Shown: positions 8,710 through 17,661, numbered from the stretch's first letter. The stretch: DNA of 64,000 nt from DASWJZ01 sp038211615 (GCA_038211615.1 JBBQVL010000002.1:53349-117348); one strand, 5' to 3'. Program-made: numbers and translations. Notes: generated by a model from the letters alone, not told the origin.

Positions 8710-10389
8710 ATGCCCGCGTCCCCCAATGCCATCAGAGCTGAAGAGCACAAGGTGGCAAGCTTTGCGAACATGCAGGCGGTCATCGATGCGATACCCAACC
8801 CGACCTTTGTAAAGGACCGTTCGCACCGTCTGGTCCTGATCAATGCCAGCGCCTGCTCTCTATTTGGCCATTCGCGCGAGACGATGCTCAGTCGGAGCCA
8901 TGTCGACCTCTTCCCGGAAGACCAGATGCGCGGGTTTCATGCGGCCGACGACCTTGCGTTCGAGACCGGCAGGGAGGACGAAAACGAGGAGGAGGTCACC
9001 GACAGTACGGGGCGCGTGAGGCACGTTATCACGCGCAAGCGTATCGCCTTGATTGATGGCTCCGAACATCTGGTCGCATCGGTCAATGACATCACTGCCG
9101 CGCGCGAGGCTGAGGCGCGCAGCCGCTATCTCGCCTTCCACGACACGCTGACGGGTCTGCCGAACCGCGCCATGCTGCAGGAGCGCATCGAGCAGGGGCT
9201 CAGCCGAAAGACGCACTCAGGCGCACTGCTCTATATTGATCTCGACCACTTCAAGGAAGTGAACGACACTTATGGCCACCCCGTCGGGGACGAACTCATC
9301 CAGGAATTCGCCAGTCGTCTTTCCGAGATCGTTCGTGCCGCCGATACGGTCGCCCGGCTGGGCGGAGACGAGTTTGCGGTCTTCCTGTCGGATACCAGTC
9401 ACGATCCCGACGCTGACGATGTCTGCCGGCGAACGCTGATCGCGGCTGCGCGTGCGTTCAAGCTCACCGGGGCGCAGGTGTTCGTCGGGGCTTCGATCGG
9501 AGTGGTGCTGACCGCGGGCATCCCGATCATACCGAGCGAGCTGCAACGTCGCGCCGATGTTGCCCTCTATCAGGCCAAGAACGATGGACGCGGCTGCTTC
9601 CGCATCTTCACCGAGGCGCTGGACGACCGCGCAAAGCATCGTCAGGCCATTCAGGCGGATCTGCGCGATGCGCTCGCAACGGGGAGTGGGCTGGAAGTCC
9701 ATTATCAACCGATGATGGACATTTCATCGGGCGAGATAGAGGGATTTGAGGCACTGCTGCGCTGGCAACATCCAACGCGCGGCCGGGTGATGCCGGACGA
9801 GTTCATCTCCATCGCCGAAAGAAGCGGACAGATCATCGAACTTGACGAATGGGTGCTGACCACTGCCTGCATCGAGGCGGCCGGGTGGGAACGGCAGCTC
9901 CGCCTCTCCGTCAACATCTCTCCGATCGAGTTTGCCTACGGCGATCTCCCCTCGATGCTGGAGCGGGCTCTCCTCAAGAGCGGTCTTGATCCGGCGCGCC
10001 TGGAGCTGGAGATCACGGAAGGGGTCTTGATCGAGGACCCTGCACAGGCTCTCGATACGTTCAAACGGATCAAGGCGCTCGGCGTGCAGATTGCCCTCGA
10101 TGACTTCGGCGTTGGCTACTCGAGCCTCGGATACTTTCGGCAATTCCCCTTCGACAAAGTGAAGATCGATCGATCGTTTATTTCCGAGATGCTCGACAGC
10201 AGCCGGGCCCGGTGCATCGTTCAGGCTGCGATTTCTCTGGCGCTCGGTCTGAAGATCAAGGTCGTGGCGGAAGGGGTGGAGACAGAGCAACAGTTCGCCC
10301 TTCTGGCAGAACAAGGTTGCACACAGGCTCAAGGATATCTGATCGGGAGGCCGATGCAGGTTCCCCAGTTCCAGCCACGCGTTGCGTGA
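8710..10389 (+). CDS. PAS-GGDEF-EAL cyclic-di-GMP turnover protein
   Basis: This 559-residue cytoplasmic protein has a PAS sensor domain (about residues 18-130), a GGDEF domain (about 140-300) and an EAL domain (about 315-555). The GGDEF signature is intact (218-222) and preceded five residues upstream by an I-site RAAD (209-212). The EAL triad is intact (347-349), and later phosphodiesterase motifs DDFGVGYSS and VAEGVE are present, so both synthesis and hydrolysis of c-di-GMP look possible. The frame stays open upstream to 8530, but the PAS-proximal ATG at 8710 is the plausible start; no strong Shine-Dalgarno is seen. No membrane segment is present. By analogy the enzyme should influence motility, adhesion or polysaccharide output. 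Confidence 0.9.
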   Translation: MPASPNAIRAEEHKVASFANMQAVIDAIPNPTFVKDRSHRLVLINASACSLFGHSRETMLSRSHVDLFPEDQMRGFHAADDLAFETGREDENEEEVTDSTGRVRHVITRKRIALIDGSEHLVASVNDITAAREAEARSRYLAFHDTLTGLPNRAMLQERIEQGLSRKTHSGALLYIDLDHFKEVNDTYGHPVGDELIQEFASRLSEIVRAADTVARLGGDEFAVFLSDTSHDPDADDVCRRTLIAAARAFKLTGAQVFVGASIGVVLTAGIPIIPSELQRRADVALYQAKNDGRGCFRIFTEALDDRAKHRQAIQADLRDALATGSGLEVHYQPMMDISSGEIEGFEALLRWQHPTRGRVMPDEFISIAERSGQIIELDEWVLTTACIEAAGWERQLRLSVNISPIEFAYGDLPSMLERALLKSGLDPARLELEITEGVLIEDPAQALDTFKRIKALGVQIALDDFGVGYSSLGYFRQFPFDKVKIDRSFISEMLDSSRARCIVQAAISLALGLKIKVVAEGVETEQQFALLAEQGCTQAQGYLIGRPMQVPQFQPRVA

Positions 10390-10760
10390 CGGGCCGGCGT
10401 CCCCTGGGGCAAGGTTGGATCACCGGGAGCGATCCTTCGCCCGCACTGTCTTCACTTTCGGGAACAGCATCCGACCCGCGAACTGCGACTGACCTTTCGC
10501 CTTGACAGCGCCGGCTTCGCGGCAGGCGTCCGGAAACGTCTTGTTAACCCGCCCGCTTTTCGCGGAAACGCTGGGGTTTGAGGTGTCAATTTGCTCGGGA
10601 CAACGCCGGGACAACGGAATTCGATCACCGGGCGTTCGCGGTTCGGTCGGGGTTTCGGGCGCAAGTACATCAAAGGCGTGGCCGATAATGACTCCACCAG
10701 CAGTTTGAGCTAGATTTTAGTTGCACTCACGCGAGTTCCAACAAACTAAGGGGGGGAGAA
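10390..10760. other. intergenic region containing one of two duplicated promoter-like segments
   Basis: This 371-bp stretch carries no convincing gene. Positions 10463-10549 form an imperfect copy of 11313-11393, ending in the same CTTGTTAACC-type box. The rest, up to the strong Shine-Dalgarno of the next gene, becomes noticeably AT-richer (about 10700-10750). It probably contains the promoter of the downstream secreted-protein gene. Confidence 0.5.
10463..10549 (+). repeat. imperfect direct repeat, copy A
   Basis: Copy A shares AACAGC, a 14-nt GCGAACTGCGACTG core, CCTTCGCC-like text and a terminal TTGTTAACC with copy B at 11313-11393. The copies have the same order and orientation and lie about 850 bp apart. 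They frame the secreted-protein gene at 10761-11243, suggesting a duplicated upstream region or an insertion that duplicated its target. Confidence 0.65.
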
Positions 10761-11243
10761 ATGGTAAAGGGGATAATTCTTGCAGCGTTGCTATCAGCCG
10801 GGGCGACGACCGCTTCGGCGGAAGTCGTTTTTATCGGGACGATCAAGATTACCGCCGTCACTGCTCAATGCCAGAACGTTCACGTCAATGACGTCAACCC
10901 GTCGACCTTTCATCCGAAAATTGTCGGGAATGGCAACTTCTCAGGTCTGTCGTGGGTAGGGACCTACTCAGCGAGGGGTCATGTGCTGGATAACGTCGCC
11001 TTTGATGCAACGTTCAGAACCGTCAAAACAGGCGGTGTCGGTTGGGGCGACCCTTATACTGCAGCACAGGCGACATGGGCACAGATCGCTGTTACCTCTT
11101 ATTCGCCGGCGCTTGGCAGCATCAACACTTCGACGCCGACCCTGATACTGCGCGGCCAGATCAAACGGCTGTTCAATGATCCGGGCGGCTTGGCCTGCGT
11201 CGCGACTTTCATCGGGACCTACGTGAAGGACAGCAATCAATAG
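10761..11243 (+). CDS. hypothetical exported protein (160 aa)
   Basis: The protein begins with a signal peptide (residues 1-20, cleavage near TASA-EV) followed by a mature region of about 140 residues rich in Thr, Val, Ser and Gly with alternating hydrophobic residues, as in a beta-sandwich. Two cysteines (AQCQN near residue 37 and ACVATF near 148) could pair in the periplasm. I recognise no family. The ATG follows a strong GGGGGGGAGA ribosome site, and a good terminator lies 33 bp after the stop. Codon use and lower G+C differ from the neighbours, and the gene is framed by direct repeats, which suggests recent acquisition. Confidence 0.75.
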   Translation: MVKGIILAALLSAGATTASAEVVFIGTIKITAVTAQCQNVHVNDVNPSTFHPKIVGNGNFSGLSWVGTYSARGHVLDNVAFDATFRTVKTGGVGWGDPYTAAQATWAQIAVTSYSPALGSINTSTPTLILRGQIKRLFNDPGGLACVATFIGTYVKDSNQ

Positions 11244-11275
11244 TACGTGCGCTAAGCCATCGCATCCAAAGTCGG

Positions 11276-11302
11276 AGGGCCGCCTTGGGGCGGCCTTCTT
11301 GC
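11276..11302 (+). terminator. rho-independent terminator after the 160-aa exported protein
   Basis: The stem GGCCGCC (11278-11284) pairs with GGCGGCC (11289-11295) around a TTGG loop, extended by A-T and G-T pairs, and is followed by a T-rich run (TTCTTGCT). It lies shortly downstream of the stop at 11243 and separates this gene from the next promoter region. Confidence 0.75.
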
Positions 11303-11312
11303 TCTCAGACCA

Positions 11313-11393
11313 AACAGCCTCCGCCCGGCGAACTGCGACTGGCCCTTCGCCTCGATCGGCTCCCACCCGCCCCCGGAAAACCCTTTGTTAACC
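11313..11393 (+). repeat. imperfect direct repeat, copy B (promoter region of the beta-barrel gene)
   Basis: This segment matches 10463-10549 in order and orientation and ends in CCGGAAAACCCTTTGTTAACC, about 65 nt upstream of the next start codon. The GTTAACC box resembles a half-site of the alphaproteobacterial CtrA motif. It is probably the promoter of the downstream outer-membrane protein gene. Confidence 0.6.
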
Positions 11394-11457
11394 ATGCGGC
11401 TTTACTTCTCGTTAAAGCGGGCCGCGCCGCGGGCCGGGTCCGCGGAGCCGCGCCCGG

Positions 11458-12924
11458 ATGCATTTTTCTCGCTTTTCAGCCGTCGCAATAGCGATCCTCG
11501 CTCCCGCACTGGTGGCCTCGCCGACCGGGGCGGTGGCGCAGGATGCCGAGACGGCGGGGCCGAAGACCCTGGATGAGCTCGTCGATTTCATCATCCGCCC
11601 GACGCAGCCGATCGACGACGAGGAAGACATCTGGAACTGGGACAAGGAGCCCGAGCCTTCGGCGCTCGAAAGCCCGCTCGGTCCGCCGCTCGCGGGTCCG
11701 ACCGCGACCGATCCGATCGGCCCGCCGCTCGCCGGGCCCATCCCCGAGCCGATCGACCACAGCAGGCTCAGGCCGCGCCGGGCTTTCGAGCGCGAGCCGT
11801 TCGCGGCGACCGGCATCCCGGTCGGACGCTTCGTGGTCCGCCCTGCGATCGAGATCGGCGGCACGGCTTCCGACAATCCCGGCGGCTCGACCGACAAGGT
11901 CGGGGCCGTCGGATTCATCTTCGCGCCGGAGATCGCGGTCAGCTCGGAGGGCGAGCGCTACCGCTTCGACGCCGATGCGCGCGGCGAGATCATCTCCTAC
12001 GACCGCGAGGAGTTCAACGAGCGCACCGCCGCGGCGCGCGCCAAGCTGCGCTATGATCTTTCGACGCTGACCTCGGTCAATCTCGACCTCGGCTATGCGC
12101 GCTTCCTGGAGAGCTTCACCGATCCCAACACCCCTTCCGCCGCCGCACAGCGGCCGGGCGTCGACACGTTCGACGCGACGCTCGGCGTCGAGCGGCGCTT
12201 CGGGCGGTTCAGCGCAAAGCTCTCGGGCTTCGCCAATCATGCCCTGCACGAGGATGTGGACCTTGCCGGCGGCGGCGTCGCCAGCCGCAGCGAGCTCGAC
12301 AACACCGATTTCGGCGGGCGCCTCAGGCTCGGCTATGCGACGAGCGCCAGCCTCCGGCCGTTCGCCGAGGCGGCGGTCGGTCGGCGCGTCTTCGACCAGG
12401 CGCACGACGACAGCGGCTTCGCGCGCGCCAGCGTCTGGGGCGAGTTGCGCGGCGGCTTCGTCATCGACCGCGGCGAGAAGCTGTCGGGCGAGATCTCGCT
12501 CGGCTACCGGCACGAGGATCTGGAGGATTCGCGGCTGGAGGACCTGAATGTGCTCCTCGCGAATGCCGCCATCCTCTGGTCGCCGCACCGGCTGACGGAA
12601 CTCAGGCTCGACCTCTCCACCGAGGCCAACCCGACCAGCACGCCGGATGTCTCCGCCTCGATCGTCTATGCCGGGACGCTGACCTTGTCGCACAGCTTCA
12701 CGCCGCGCGTGCGCGGCGAGGTCGGGGTCGGCCTCAGTCATGAGCATGAAGTCGGCGGCGACTACCGCGACCTGACCTTCACCGGCTTCGCCGGCGCGAC
12801 CTACGCCTTCAACCGCGTGGCCTCGGTCGAGGCGCGCTACACCTATCAGCGCACGCACCAGTCCGGCCCCGACGAGGACTACGATTCGCACGAGGTCGGC
12901 GTGCGGTTCCGGGTGCAAAGGTAG
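11458..12924 (+). CDS. outer-membrane beta-barrel protein (BBP2-like)
   Basis: This 488-residue protein has a signal peptide (about 1-27), an acidic and proline-rich periplasmic segment (about 30-115, with a near-repeat of IGPPLAGP/LGPPLAGP), and then a long series of alternating amphipathic strands ending in a C-terminal strand (HEVGVRFRVQR). This is the pattern of the 'outer membrane beta-barrel' family found near polysaccharide genes in rhizobia. Neighbouring galU and galE make UDP-sugars, so a role in exopolysaccharide secretion or anchoring is plausible but inferred. The ATG lacks a clear Shine-Dalgarno. A large shadow frame on the opposite strand reflects GC-rich codon bias and is not a gene. 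Confidence 0.8.
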   Translation: MHFSRFSAVAIAILAPALVASPTGAVAQDAETAGPKTLDELVDFIIRPTQPIDDEEDIWNWDKEPEPSALESPLGPPLAGPTATDPIGPPLAGPIPEPIDHSRLRPRRAFEREPFAATGIPVGRFVVRPAIEIGGTASDNPGGSTDKVGAVGFIFAPEIAVSSEGERYRFDADARGEIISYDREEFNERTAAARAKLRYDLSTLTSVNLDLGYARFLESFTDPNTPSAAAQRPGVDTFDATLGVERRFGRFSAKLSGFANHALHEDVDLAGGGVASRSELDNTDFGGRLRLGYATSASLRPFAEAAVGRRVFDQAHDDSGFARASVWGELRGGFVIDRGEKLSGEISLGYRHEDLEDSRLEDLNVLLANAAILWSPHRLTELRLDLSTEANPTSTPDVSASIVYAGTLTLSHSFTPRVRGEVGVGLSHEHEVGGDYRDLTFTGFAGATYAFNRVASVEARYTYQRTHQSGPDEDYDSHEVGVRFRVQR

Positions 12925-12947
12925 CTGGCGGGGAGCCAACCACCTTC

Positions 12948-13061
12948 CTCATGCTGAGGTGCGAGCGGAGCGAGCCTCGAAGCACGGCACGAGCTTCCTC
13001 GCGCAATCTGGAGCGTCCTTCGAGGCGTCCCGCCTTCGGCGGGCCGCACCTCAGGATGAGG
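12948..13061. repeat. palindromic intergenic repeat (CCTCATGCTGAGGTGC type)
   Basis: The left end CCTCATGCTGAGGT (from 12947) is complementary, with one mismatch, to ACCTCAGGATGAGG (13048-13061). Internal segments such as GCCTCGAAG and CTTCGAGGC also pair. The roughly 115-bp element sits between convergent genes. Closely similar text is common in intergenic repeats of Hyphomicrobiales (established knowledge), where it marks small non-autonomous palindromes. Confidence 0.8.
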
Positions 13062-13095
13062 GTGGAGGGTGAACCGGGGAAGGGACTTTGCCCGC

Positions 13096-13974
13096 TCAGG
13101 TCCCTTCGTCGCCCAGCAGCTCGGTCAGCGCGGCGCGGAATTCCGGGCCGAGGTCGGAGCGGGCGAGGGCATAGGCGGCGTTGGCCATCAGGAAGCCCGC
13201 CTTCGTACCCGTGTCGTGCGTGCGGCCGCGGTAGCGGAAGCCGGTGAAGCGCTGCGTCTTCGCAAGCCGTCGCATGGCGTCGGTGATCTGGATCTCGCCG
13301 CCGGCGCCGGGCTCCTGGTCGTCGAGCAGGTCGAAGATTTCGGGCTGCAGGATATAGCGGCCGGAGATGATGAGGTTCGAGGGCGCCTCCTCGCGCTTCG
13401 GCTTCTCCACCAGCTCGGTGATCTGGAAGCCGGTCTCGTCTTCGGCGCCGACGCCGACGACGCCGTAGCGGCTCACCTGCTCGGGCGGCACTTCCTCCAC
13501 CGCGATGACGTTGCCGCCGTGCTTCTCGTAGGCGGCCAGCATCTGCGAGAGGCATCCGGGGTTCATCAGCATGTCGGGCAGGATAACCGCGAAGGGCTCG
13601 CGGCCGATGATGTCGCGCGCGCACCAGACCGCGTGGCCGAGGCCGAGCGGCGCCTGCTGGCGGGTGAAGCTCATCGTGCCGGCCTTCGGCAGATCGCGGC
13701 GCAGCATCGCGATCTCTTCCTTCTTGCCGCGTTCGTCGAGCGTCGCCTCGAGCTCGTAGGCGACGTCGAAATGATCCTCGATCACCGCCTTGTTGCGGCC
13801 GGTGACGAAGACCAGATGCTCGATCCCCGCCTCGCGCGCCTCGTCCACCACGTATTCGAGCGCCGGCCGGTCGACGATGGTCAGCATCTCCTTCGGCATG
13901 GCCTTGGTTGCGGGCAGAAACCGCGTGCCGAGGCCGGCCACCGGGAAGACCGCCTTTCGTAGCCGATTTACCAC
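13096..13974 (-). CDS. galU: UTP-glucose-1-phosphate uridylyltransferase
   Basis: GalU makes UDP-glucose from UTP and glucose 1-phosphate, feeding exopolysaccharide, LPS and cyclic glucan synthesis. The 292-residue protein shows the nucleotidyltransferase signature (VFPVAGLGTRFLPATKAMPKEML), the VEKP motif and the ITDAM segment of bacterial GalU. It opens with a GTG codon (VVNRLRKAVFPVAG), which matches the usual family start; the overlapping upstream ATG is out of frame. It is divergent from galE with 87 bp between the two starts, so the two UDP-sugar genes probably share a promoter region. Confidence 0.95.
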   Translation of the reverse strand: MVNRLRKAVFPVAGLGTRFLPATKAMPKEMLTIVDRPALEYVVDEAREAGIEHLVFVTGRNKAVIEDHFDVAYELEATLDERGKKEEIAMLRRDLPKAGTMSFTRQQAPLGLGHAVWCARDIIGREPFAVILPDMLMNPGCLSQMLAAYEKHGGNVIAVEEVPPEQVSRYGVVGVGAEDETGFQITELVEKPKREEAPSNLIISGRYILQPEIFDLLDDQEPGAGGEIQITDAMRRLAKTQRFTGFRYRGRTHDTGTKAGFLMANAAYALARSDLGPEFRAALTELLGDEGT

Positions 13975-14061
13975 ATGCGGACCTTTCGATTGCCTATCGT
14001 TTCCAATCTCTTACCCTGTGGGCGACTGGCCCGATAGAGGCCGGAGGTGCGGGGTTAGCGT

Positions 14062-15051
14062 ATGAGCGTACTCGTAACGGGTGGGGCCGGCTTCATCGGC
14101 GGCCACATGGTTCTGGAGCTTGTCGAGCGCGGCGAGCATGTCATCGTCCTCGACGATCTCTCGACCGGATTTGAATGGGCCGTCGCGCCCCAGGCGGAGC
14201 TGGTCATCGGCGATGTCGGCGACCGCGTGCTGCTCGACCGCCTGATGCGGAGCCGCAAGGTCGATACGGTGCTGCATTTCGCCGGTTCCGTGGTGGTGCC
14301 GAATTCCGTCGCCGACCCGCTCGGCTATTACCTGAACAACACGGTGAAGTCGCGCGAGCTGATCGCCGCCGCCGTGGCGAACGGCGTCGAGAACATGGTC
14401 TTCTCCTCGACCTCCGCCGTCTACGGCGTGCCGGAGAAGGTGCCGGTCGGCGAGGACGCGCCGCTCAACCCGATGTCGCCCTATGGCGCCTCCAAGGCGA
14501 TGACCGAGCGCATGCTGACCGACTGCAGCGCCGCCTACGGGCTCCGCTCCGTGGCGCTCCGCTACTTCAACGTCGCCGGCGCCGATCCGCAGGGCCGCGC
14601 CGGCCAGTCGACGCGCGGGGCGACGCACATCCTGAAGGTGGCGCTCGAGGCGGCGACCGGCGCGCGCGACCATGTCGCCGTCTACGGCACCGACTACGAC
14701 ACCGCCGACGGCACCGGGGTCCGTGACTACATCCACGTGAACGATCTCGCGCGCGCCCATTCGGCGGCGCTCGATTATCTCCGCGGCGGCGGCGAAAGCC
14801 AGATCCTGAACTGCGGCTACGGGCACGGCTATTCGGTGCTGGAGCTTCTCGACGCGGTGCAGCGGGTCTCCGGCCGCACGCTCGACATCCGCGCCCGCGC
14901 GCGGCGACCCGGCGACGTGCCGGTGATGATCGCGCAGGCCGACCGCATCCACGAGACGCTCGACTGGCAGCCGCGCCACGACGACATCGAGACGATCGTT
15001 GCGCACGCGCTCGCCTGGGAGCAGCAGCTCAAGAAGAAGCTCGCCGCCTAA
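14062..15051 (+). CDS. galE: UDP-glucose 4-epimerase
   Basis: GalE (ExoB in rhizobia) interconverts UDP-glucose and UDP-galactose. The 329-residue short-chain dehydrogenase-type protein has the NAD-binding GGAGFIG motif at residues 7-13, the SSTSAVYG strand, the catalytic YxxxK (YGASK, about residues 142-146) and the family segment SVALRYFNVAGAD. It is divergent from galU. Length and motifs agree with GalE rather than with related dehydratases. In this group it is often required for galactose-containing exopolysaccharide. Confidence 0.93.
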   Translation: MSVLVTGGAGFIGGHMVLELVERGEHVIVLDDLSTGFEWAVAPQAELVIGDVGDRVLLDRLMRSRKVDTVLHFAGSVVVPNSVADPLGYYLNNTVKSRELIAAAVANGVENMVFSSTSAVYGVPEKVPVGEDAPLNPMSPYGASKAMTERMLTDCSAAYGLRSVALRYFNVAGADPQGRAGQSTRGATHILKVALEAATGARDHVAVYGTDYDTADGTGVRDYIHVNDLARAHSAALDYLRGGGESQILNCGYGHGYSVLELLDAVQRVSGRTLDIRARARRPGDVPVMIAQADRIHETLDWQPRHDDIETIVAHALAWEQQLKKKLAA

Positions 15052-15107
15052 CGAGACCGGTCCTTCGCATCGACCGGCGCGGGCCAGGACGCCCGCGTCA
15101 GGTACGG

Positions 15108-15122
15108 TTAACGAGCCGTTAC
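15108..15122 (+). promoter_or_regulatory. candidate CtrA-like site upstream of lytic transglycosylase
   Basis: TTAA-N7-TTAC occurs 66 nt before the start of the transglycosylase gene, one mismatch from the alphaproteobacterial CtrA consensus TTAA-N7-TTAA. CtrA controls division and envelope genes in this class, so the position makes sense. A single near-match in GC-rich DNA is weak evidence. Confidence 0.35.
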
Positions 15123-15187
15123 CGCATTCCGTCGCATCATATCCTCGCCCAATTCGCGCGCCCTAATCCGGCGCTGGAAGAGCAGAG

Positions 15188-16411
15188 ATGATGCGGCCAC
15201 TCGTTCGCCTGATCGCCATTTTCCTGGCAGTCGCCTTAGCTGGCGCGATGCCAGCGGCGCCTGCCCGCGCCGATGCCGGATTTGACCGCTGGGTGCGGGA
15301 TTTCTGGCCGGCCGCGAAATCCGCCGGCGTCTCGCGCGGCGTCTTCGATGCAGCATTCGCGGGCGTGACGCCCGACCCGGAGGTGCTGGAGAAGGCGCAT
15401 ACGCAGCCGGAGTTCGTGCAGCCGCTCTGGCAATATGTCGAGAAGCGCGTTTCCGACAAGCGGATCGCGGCGGGGCGCGACATGCTCGTCCGCTACCGCT
15501 CGCTCCTCGACAAGATCGAAAGCCGCTACGGCGTCGACCGCAGCATCATCGTCGCGATCTGGGGTATGGAATCCTTCTACGGCGAAGTCCTTTCCGATCC
15601 GAAGATCGTGAAGGGCGTCGTCCGCTCGCTCGCGACGCTCGCCTACGGGGACCGCGCCCGCGCCCGCTTCGCGCGCCAGCAGCTCATCGCGGCGCTCCGC
15701 ATCCTGCAGCGCGGCGACATTTCGGTCGCGGGGATGACCGGCTCGTGGGCCGGAGCCATGGGCCACACGCAGTTCATCCCGACCACCTACGAGGCCTATG
15801 CGGTCGATTTCGACGGCGACGGGCGGCGCGACCTGTGGAATTCGCCGGCCGACGCGCTCGCCTCGGCCGCCAACTACCTGCACAAGGCCGGCTGGGTCTC
15901 CGGCACGACCTGGGGCTACGAGGTCTCGCTGCCGGCGAAGTTCAACTACCGGCTCACCGGGGACCAGAAGGCGCGCCCGGTGAGCGAATGGAAGAAGCTC
16001 GGCATCGTCCGCGCGCATGGCGGGGATTTTCCGCGGCCGGGCGACGCCGGCGTGCTGCTCGCGCCGGCCGGCGCATCGGGGCCGGCGTTCCTCATGCTCA
16101 GGAATCACTTCGTCATCAAGCGCTACAACAATTCCACCGCCTATTCGCTGGCCGTCGGGCACCTCGCGGACCGTCTGCGCGGCGGCGGCGCATTCGTCCG
16201 CCCGTGGCCGGGCGACGAGCGTATGCTCACCGCCAGCGAATCGGCCGAGGTGCAGCAGCATCTCGCCCGCGCCGGCTATTACGACGGCGTGATCGACGGC
16301 AAGCTCGGGCCGGCCTCGCGCGCCGCCATCCGCGCCTTCCAGAACGGCCGCGGGCTCGCCGCCGACGGGTTCCCCAGCCTGCAGCTGCTGCAAGCCTTGC
16401 GGAGCGGCTGA
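15188..16411 (+). CDS. lytic murein transglycosylase (MltB type) with peptidoglycan-binding domain
   Basis: This 407-residue exported enzyme cleaves the glycan strands of peptidoglycan. A signal peptide occupies about residues 1-28. The catalytic SLT_2/MltB domain spans about 30-325 and has the expected catalytic Glu128 in IWGMESFYGE, plus the MGHTQFIPTTY motif. A PG_binding_1 domain follows at about 345-405 (YDGVIDGKLGPASRAAIRAFQ region). Two adjacent ATGs (15188, 15191) could serve as start. It appears to be cotranscribed with the DUF459 gene 20 bp downstream, another periplasmic cell-wall-related protein. No lipobox is seen, so it should be soluble. Confidence 0.9.
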   Translation: MMRPLVRLIAIFLAVALAGAMPAAPARADAGFDRWVRDFWPAAKSAGVSRGVFDAAFAGVTPDPEVLEKAHTQPEFVQPLWQYVEKRVSDKRIAAGRDMLVRYRSLLDKIESRYGVDRSIIVAIWGMESFYGEVLSDPKIVKGVVRSLATLAYGDRARARFARQQLIAALRILQRGDISVAGMTGSWAGAMGHTQFIPTTYEAYAVDFDGDGRRDLWNSPADALASAANYLHKAGWVSGTTWGYEVSLPAKFNYRLTGDQKARPVSEWKKLGIVRAHGGDFPRPGDAGVLLAPAGASGPAFLMLRNHFVIKRYNNSTAYSLAVGHLADRLRGGGAFVRPWPGDERMLTASESAEVQQHLARAGYYDGVIDGKLGPASRAAIRAFQNGRGLAADGFPSLQLLQALRSG

Positions 16412-16431
16412 TTCTTGCCGACAAGGAACCG

Positions 16432-17649
16432 ATGAGACGCGCCGCCGCCCTTTTCTGCTTCCTTGCGTGCCTTGCGGTCCTGGCCGGCGGACCTGTCCCC
16501 GAGGCGCGGGCGCAGTCCTCCGGCGCGGAGATCGTCGTAGCGCAGAATTCCGGCCCGGGCGGATTCTTCCGCCGGCTCTTCGGTGGCAATCGCCGCCAGA
16601 CGACTCCGCCGCAGGCTCCGCCCTTCCAGATCTTCCCCGAGTTCGGCGCGCCGCCTCCCGCCGAGCCGCGCCGCGAGCGGCGGGCGCGGACCGCCGCACC
16701 GCAGCCGCGCGAGGTGGCTGCCGTGGAGAAGGCGCCGGACGCCAAGCGTGCGCTGGTCGTCGGCGATTTCATGGCCGGGGCGCTTGCGAAGGGGCTCGCC
16801 GACGCCTTCCGCGACAATCCGAACGCCGTCGCCATCGATGCGAGCAGCGGCTCCTCCGGCCTGGTGCGCAGCGACTATTACGACTGGCCCGCGAAGGTCG
16901 TGGAGCTGGCGAACGAGCAGAAGCCGGACGCCATCCTCGTCATGATCGGAGGCAACGACCGCCAGACAATGCAAACGGAGGCGGGCTCGCTGGATTTCAA
17001 CAGCGACGCGTGGCGGGCCGCCTACACCGCGCGTGTGGCGGCCCTTGCCGATGCACTGAAGGCGACAGGCAAGCCGGTGCTCTGGGGCGGGCTCGTGCCG
17101 GTCGCGCCTACCGCCATGTCGCGCGACTACAGCGCCTTCAACGGGATCGTGCGCGAGCAGCTCGACGCCAAGGGCCTGAAGTTCGTCGACATGTGGAACG
17201 GGTTTGCCGACGAGGACGGGAAATATGTGGCGTTCGGTCCTGACGTGAGCGGCCAGTCGGTGCAGCTTCGCGCCGACGATGGACTGAATTTCACCCGCGC
17301 CGGGCAGCGCAAGCTCGCCTATTTCGTCGAGCAGGACCTGAATGACATTTTTGGCGGCGCGACGCCGGTGATCGCCTCGGTGGCGCCCATCATTTCGCCG
17401 GGCGCCGCCGAGGCGTCGCTCATCGGCCCGATGGTGCCGCTCGACGCACTCGGCCTGATGGGGGGCGACGCGCTCGCCGGCGGTGTCCTGGAAGGCGAGC
17501 GGGGCAACGTGGCGGTCACGATCTCGGCGCGGGTGGTGAAGGAGGACGCGGCCTCGCCGCCCAAGACGCGCGTCGATTCCTTCCTCTGGCCGCCGCCGCT
17601 GGAAGCGGCGGAGACTCCGTCCGCGCCGACGCTGCGGGGACCGCGATAG
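16432..17649 (+). CDS. DUF459 exported SGNH/GDSL-like protein with altered catalytic residues
   Basis: This 405-residue protein has a signal peptide (about 1-27), a low-complexity linker rich in Pro, Arg and Ala (about 50-95), an SGNH-hydrolase-like domain (about 105-305) and a variable tail. The block III motif GGND is intact. Block I reads VVGDFMAG, so Phe replaces the usual GDS serine, and the last block reads DGLNFTRAG where a His is usual. It may therefore be catalytically inactive or use another mechanism. The ATG at 16432 begins a clear signal peptide; the frame is open upstream through the transglycosylase gene, but that part is spurious. It follows the transglycosylase in the same direction. 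Confidence 0.8.
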   Translation: MRRAAALFCFLACLAVLAGGPVPEARAQSSGAEIVVAQNSGPGGFFRRLFGGNRRQTTPPQAPPFQIFPEFGAPPPAEPRRERRARTAAPQPREVAAVEKAPDAKRALVVGDFMAGALAKGLADAFRDNPNAVAIDASSGSSGLVRSDYYDWPAKVVELANEQKPDAILVMIGGNDRQTMQTEAGSLDFNSDAWRAAYTARVAALADALKATGKPVLWGGLVPVAPTAMSRDYSAFNGIVREQLDAKGLKFVDMWNGFADEDGKYVAFGPDVSGQSVQLRADDGLNFTRAGQRKLAYFVEQDLNDIFGGATPVIASVAPIISPGAAEASLIGPMVPLDALGLMGGDALAGGVLEGERGNVAVTISARVVKEDAASPPKTRVDSFLWPPPLEAAETPSAPTLRGPR

Positions 17650-17661
17650 CGCCGGGAAGTA

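Noticed and set aside
11476..12939. Minus-strand frame opposite the outer-membrane beta-barrel gene
   Set aside because: It has no signal peptide or family motif. The + strand has a signal peptide, barrel pattern and conserved C-terminal strand.
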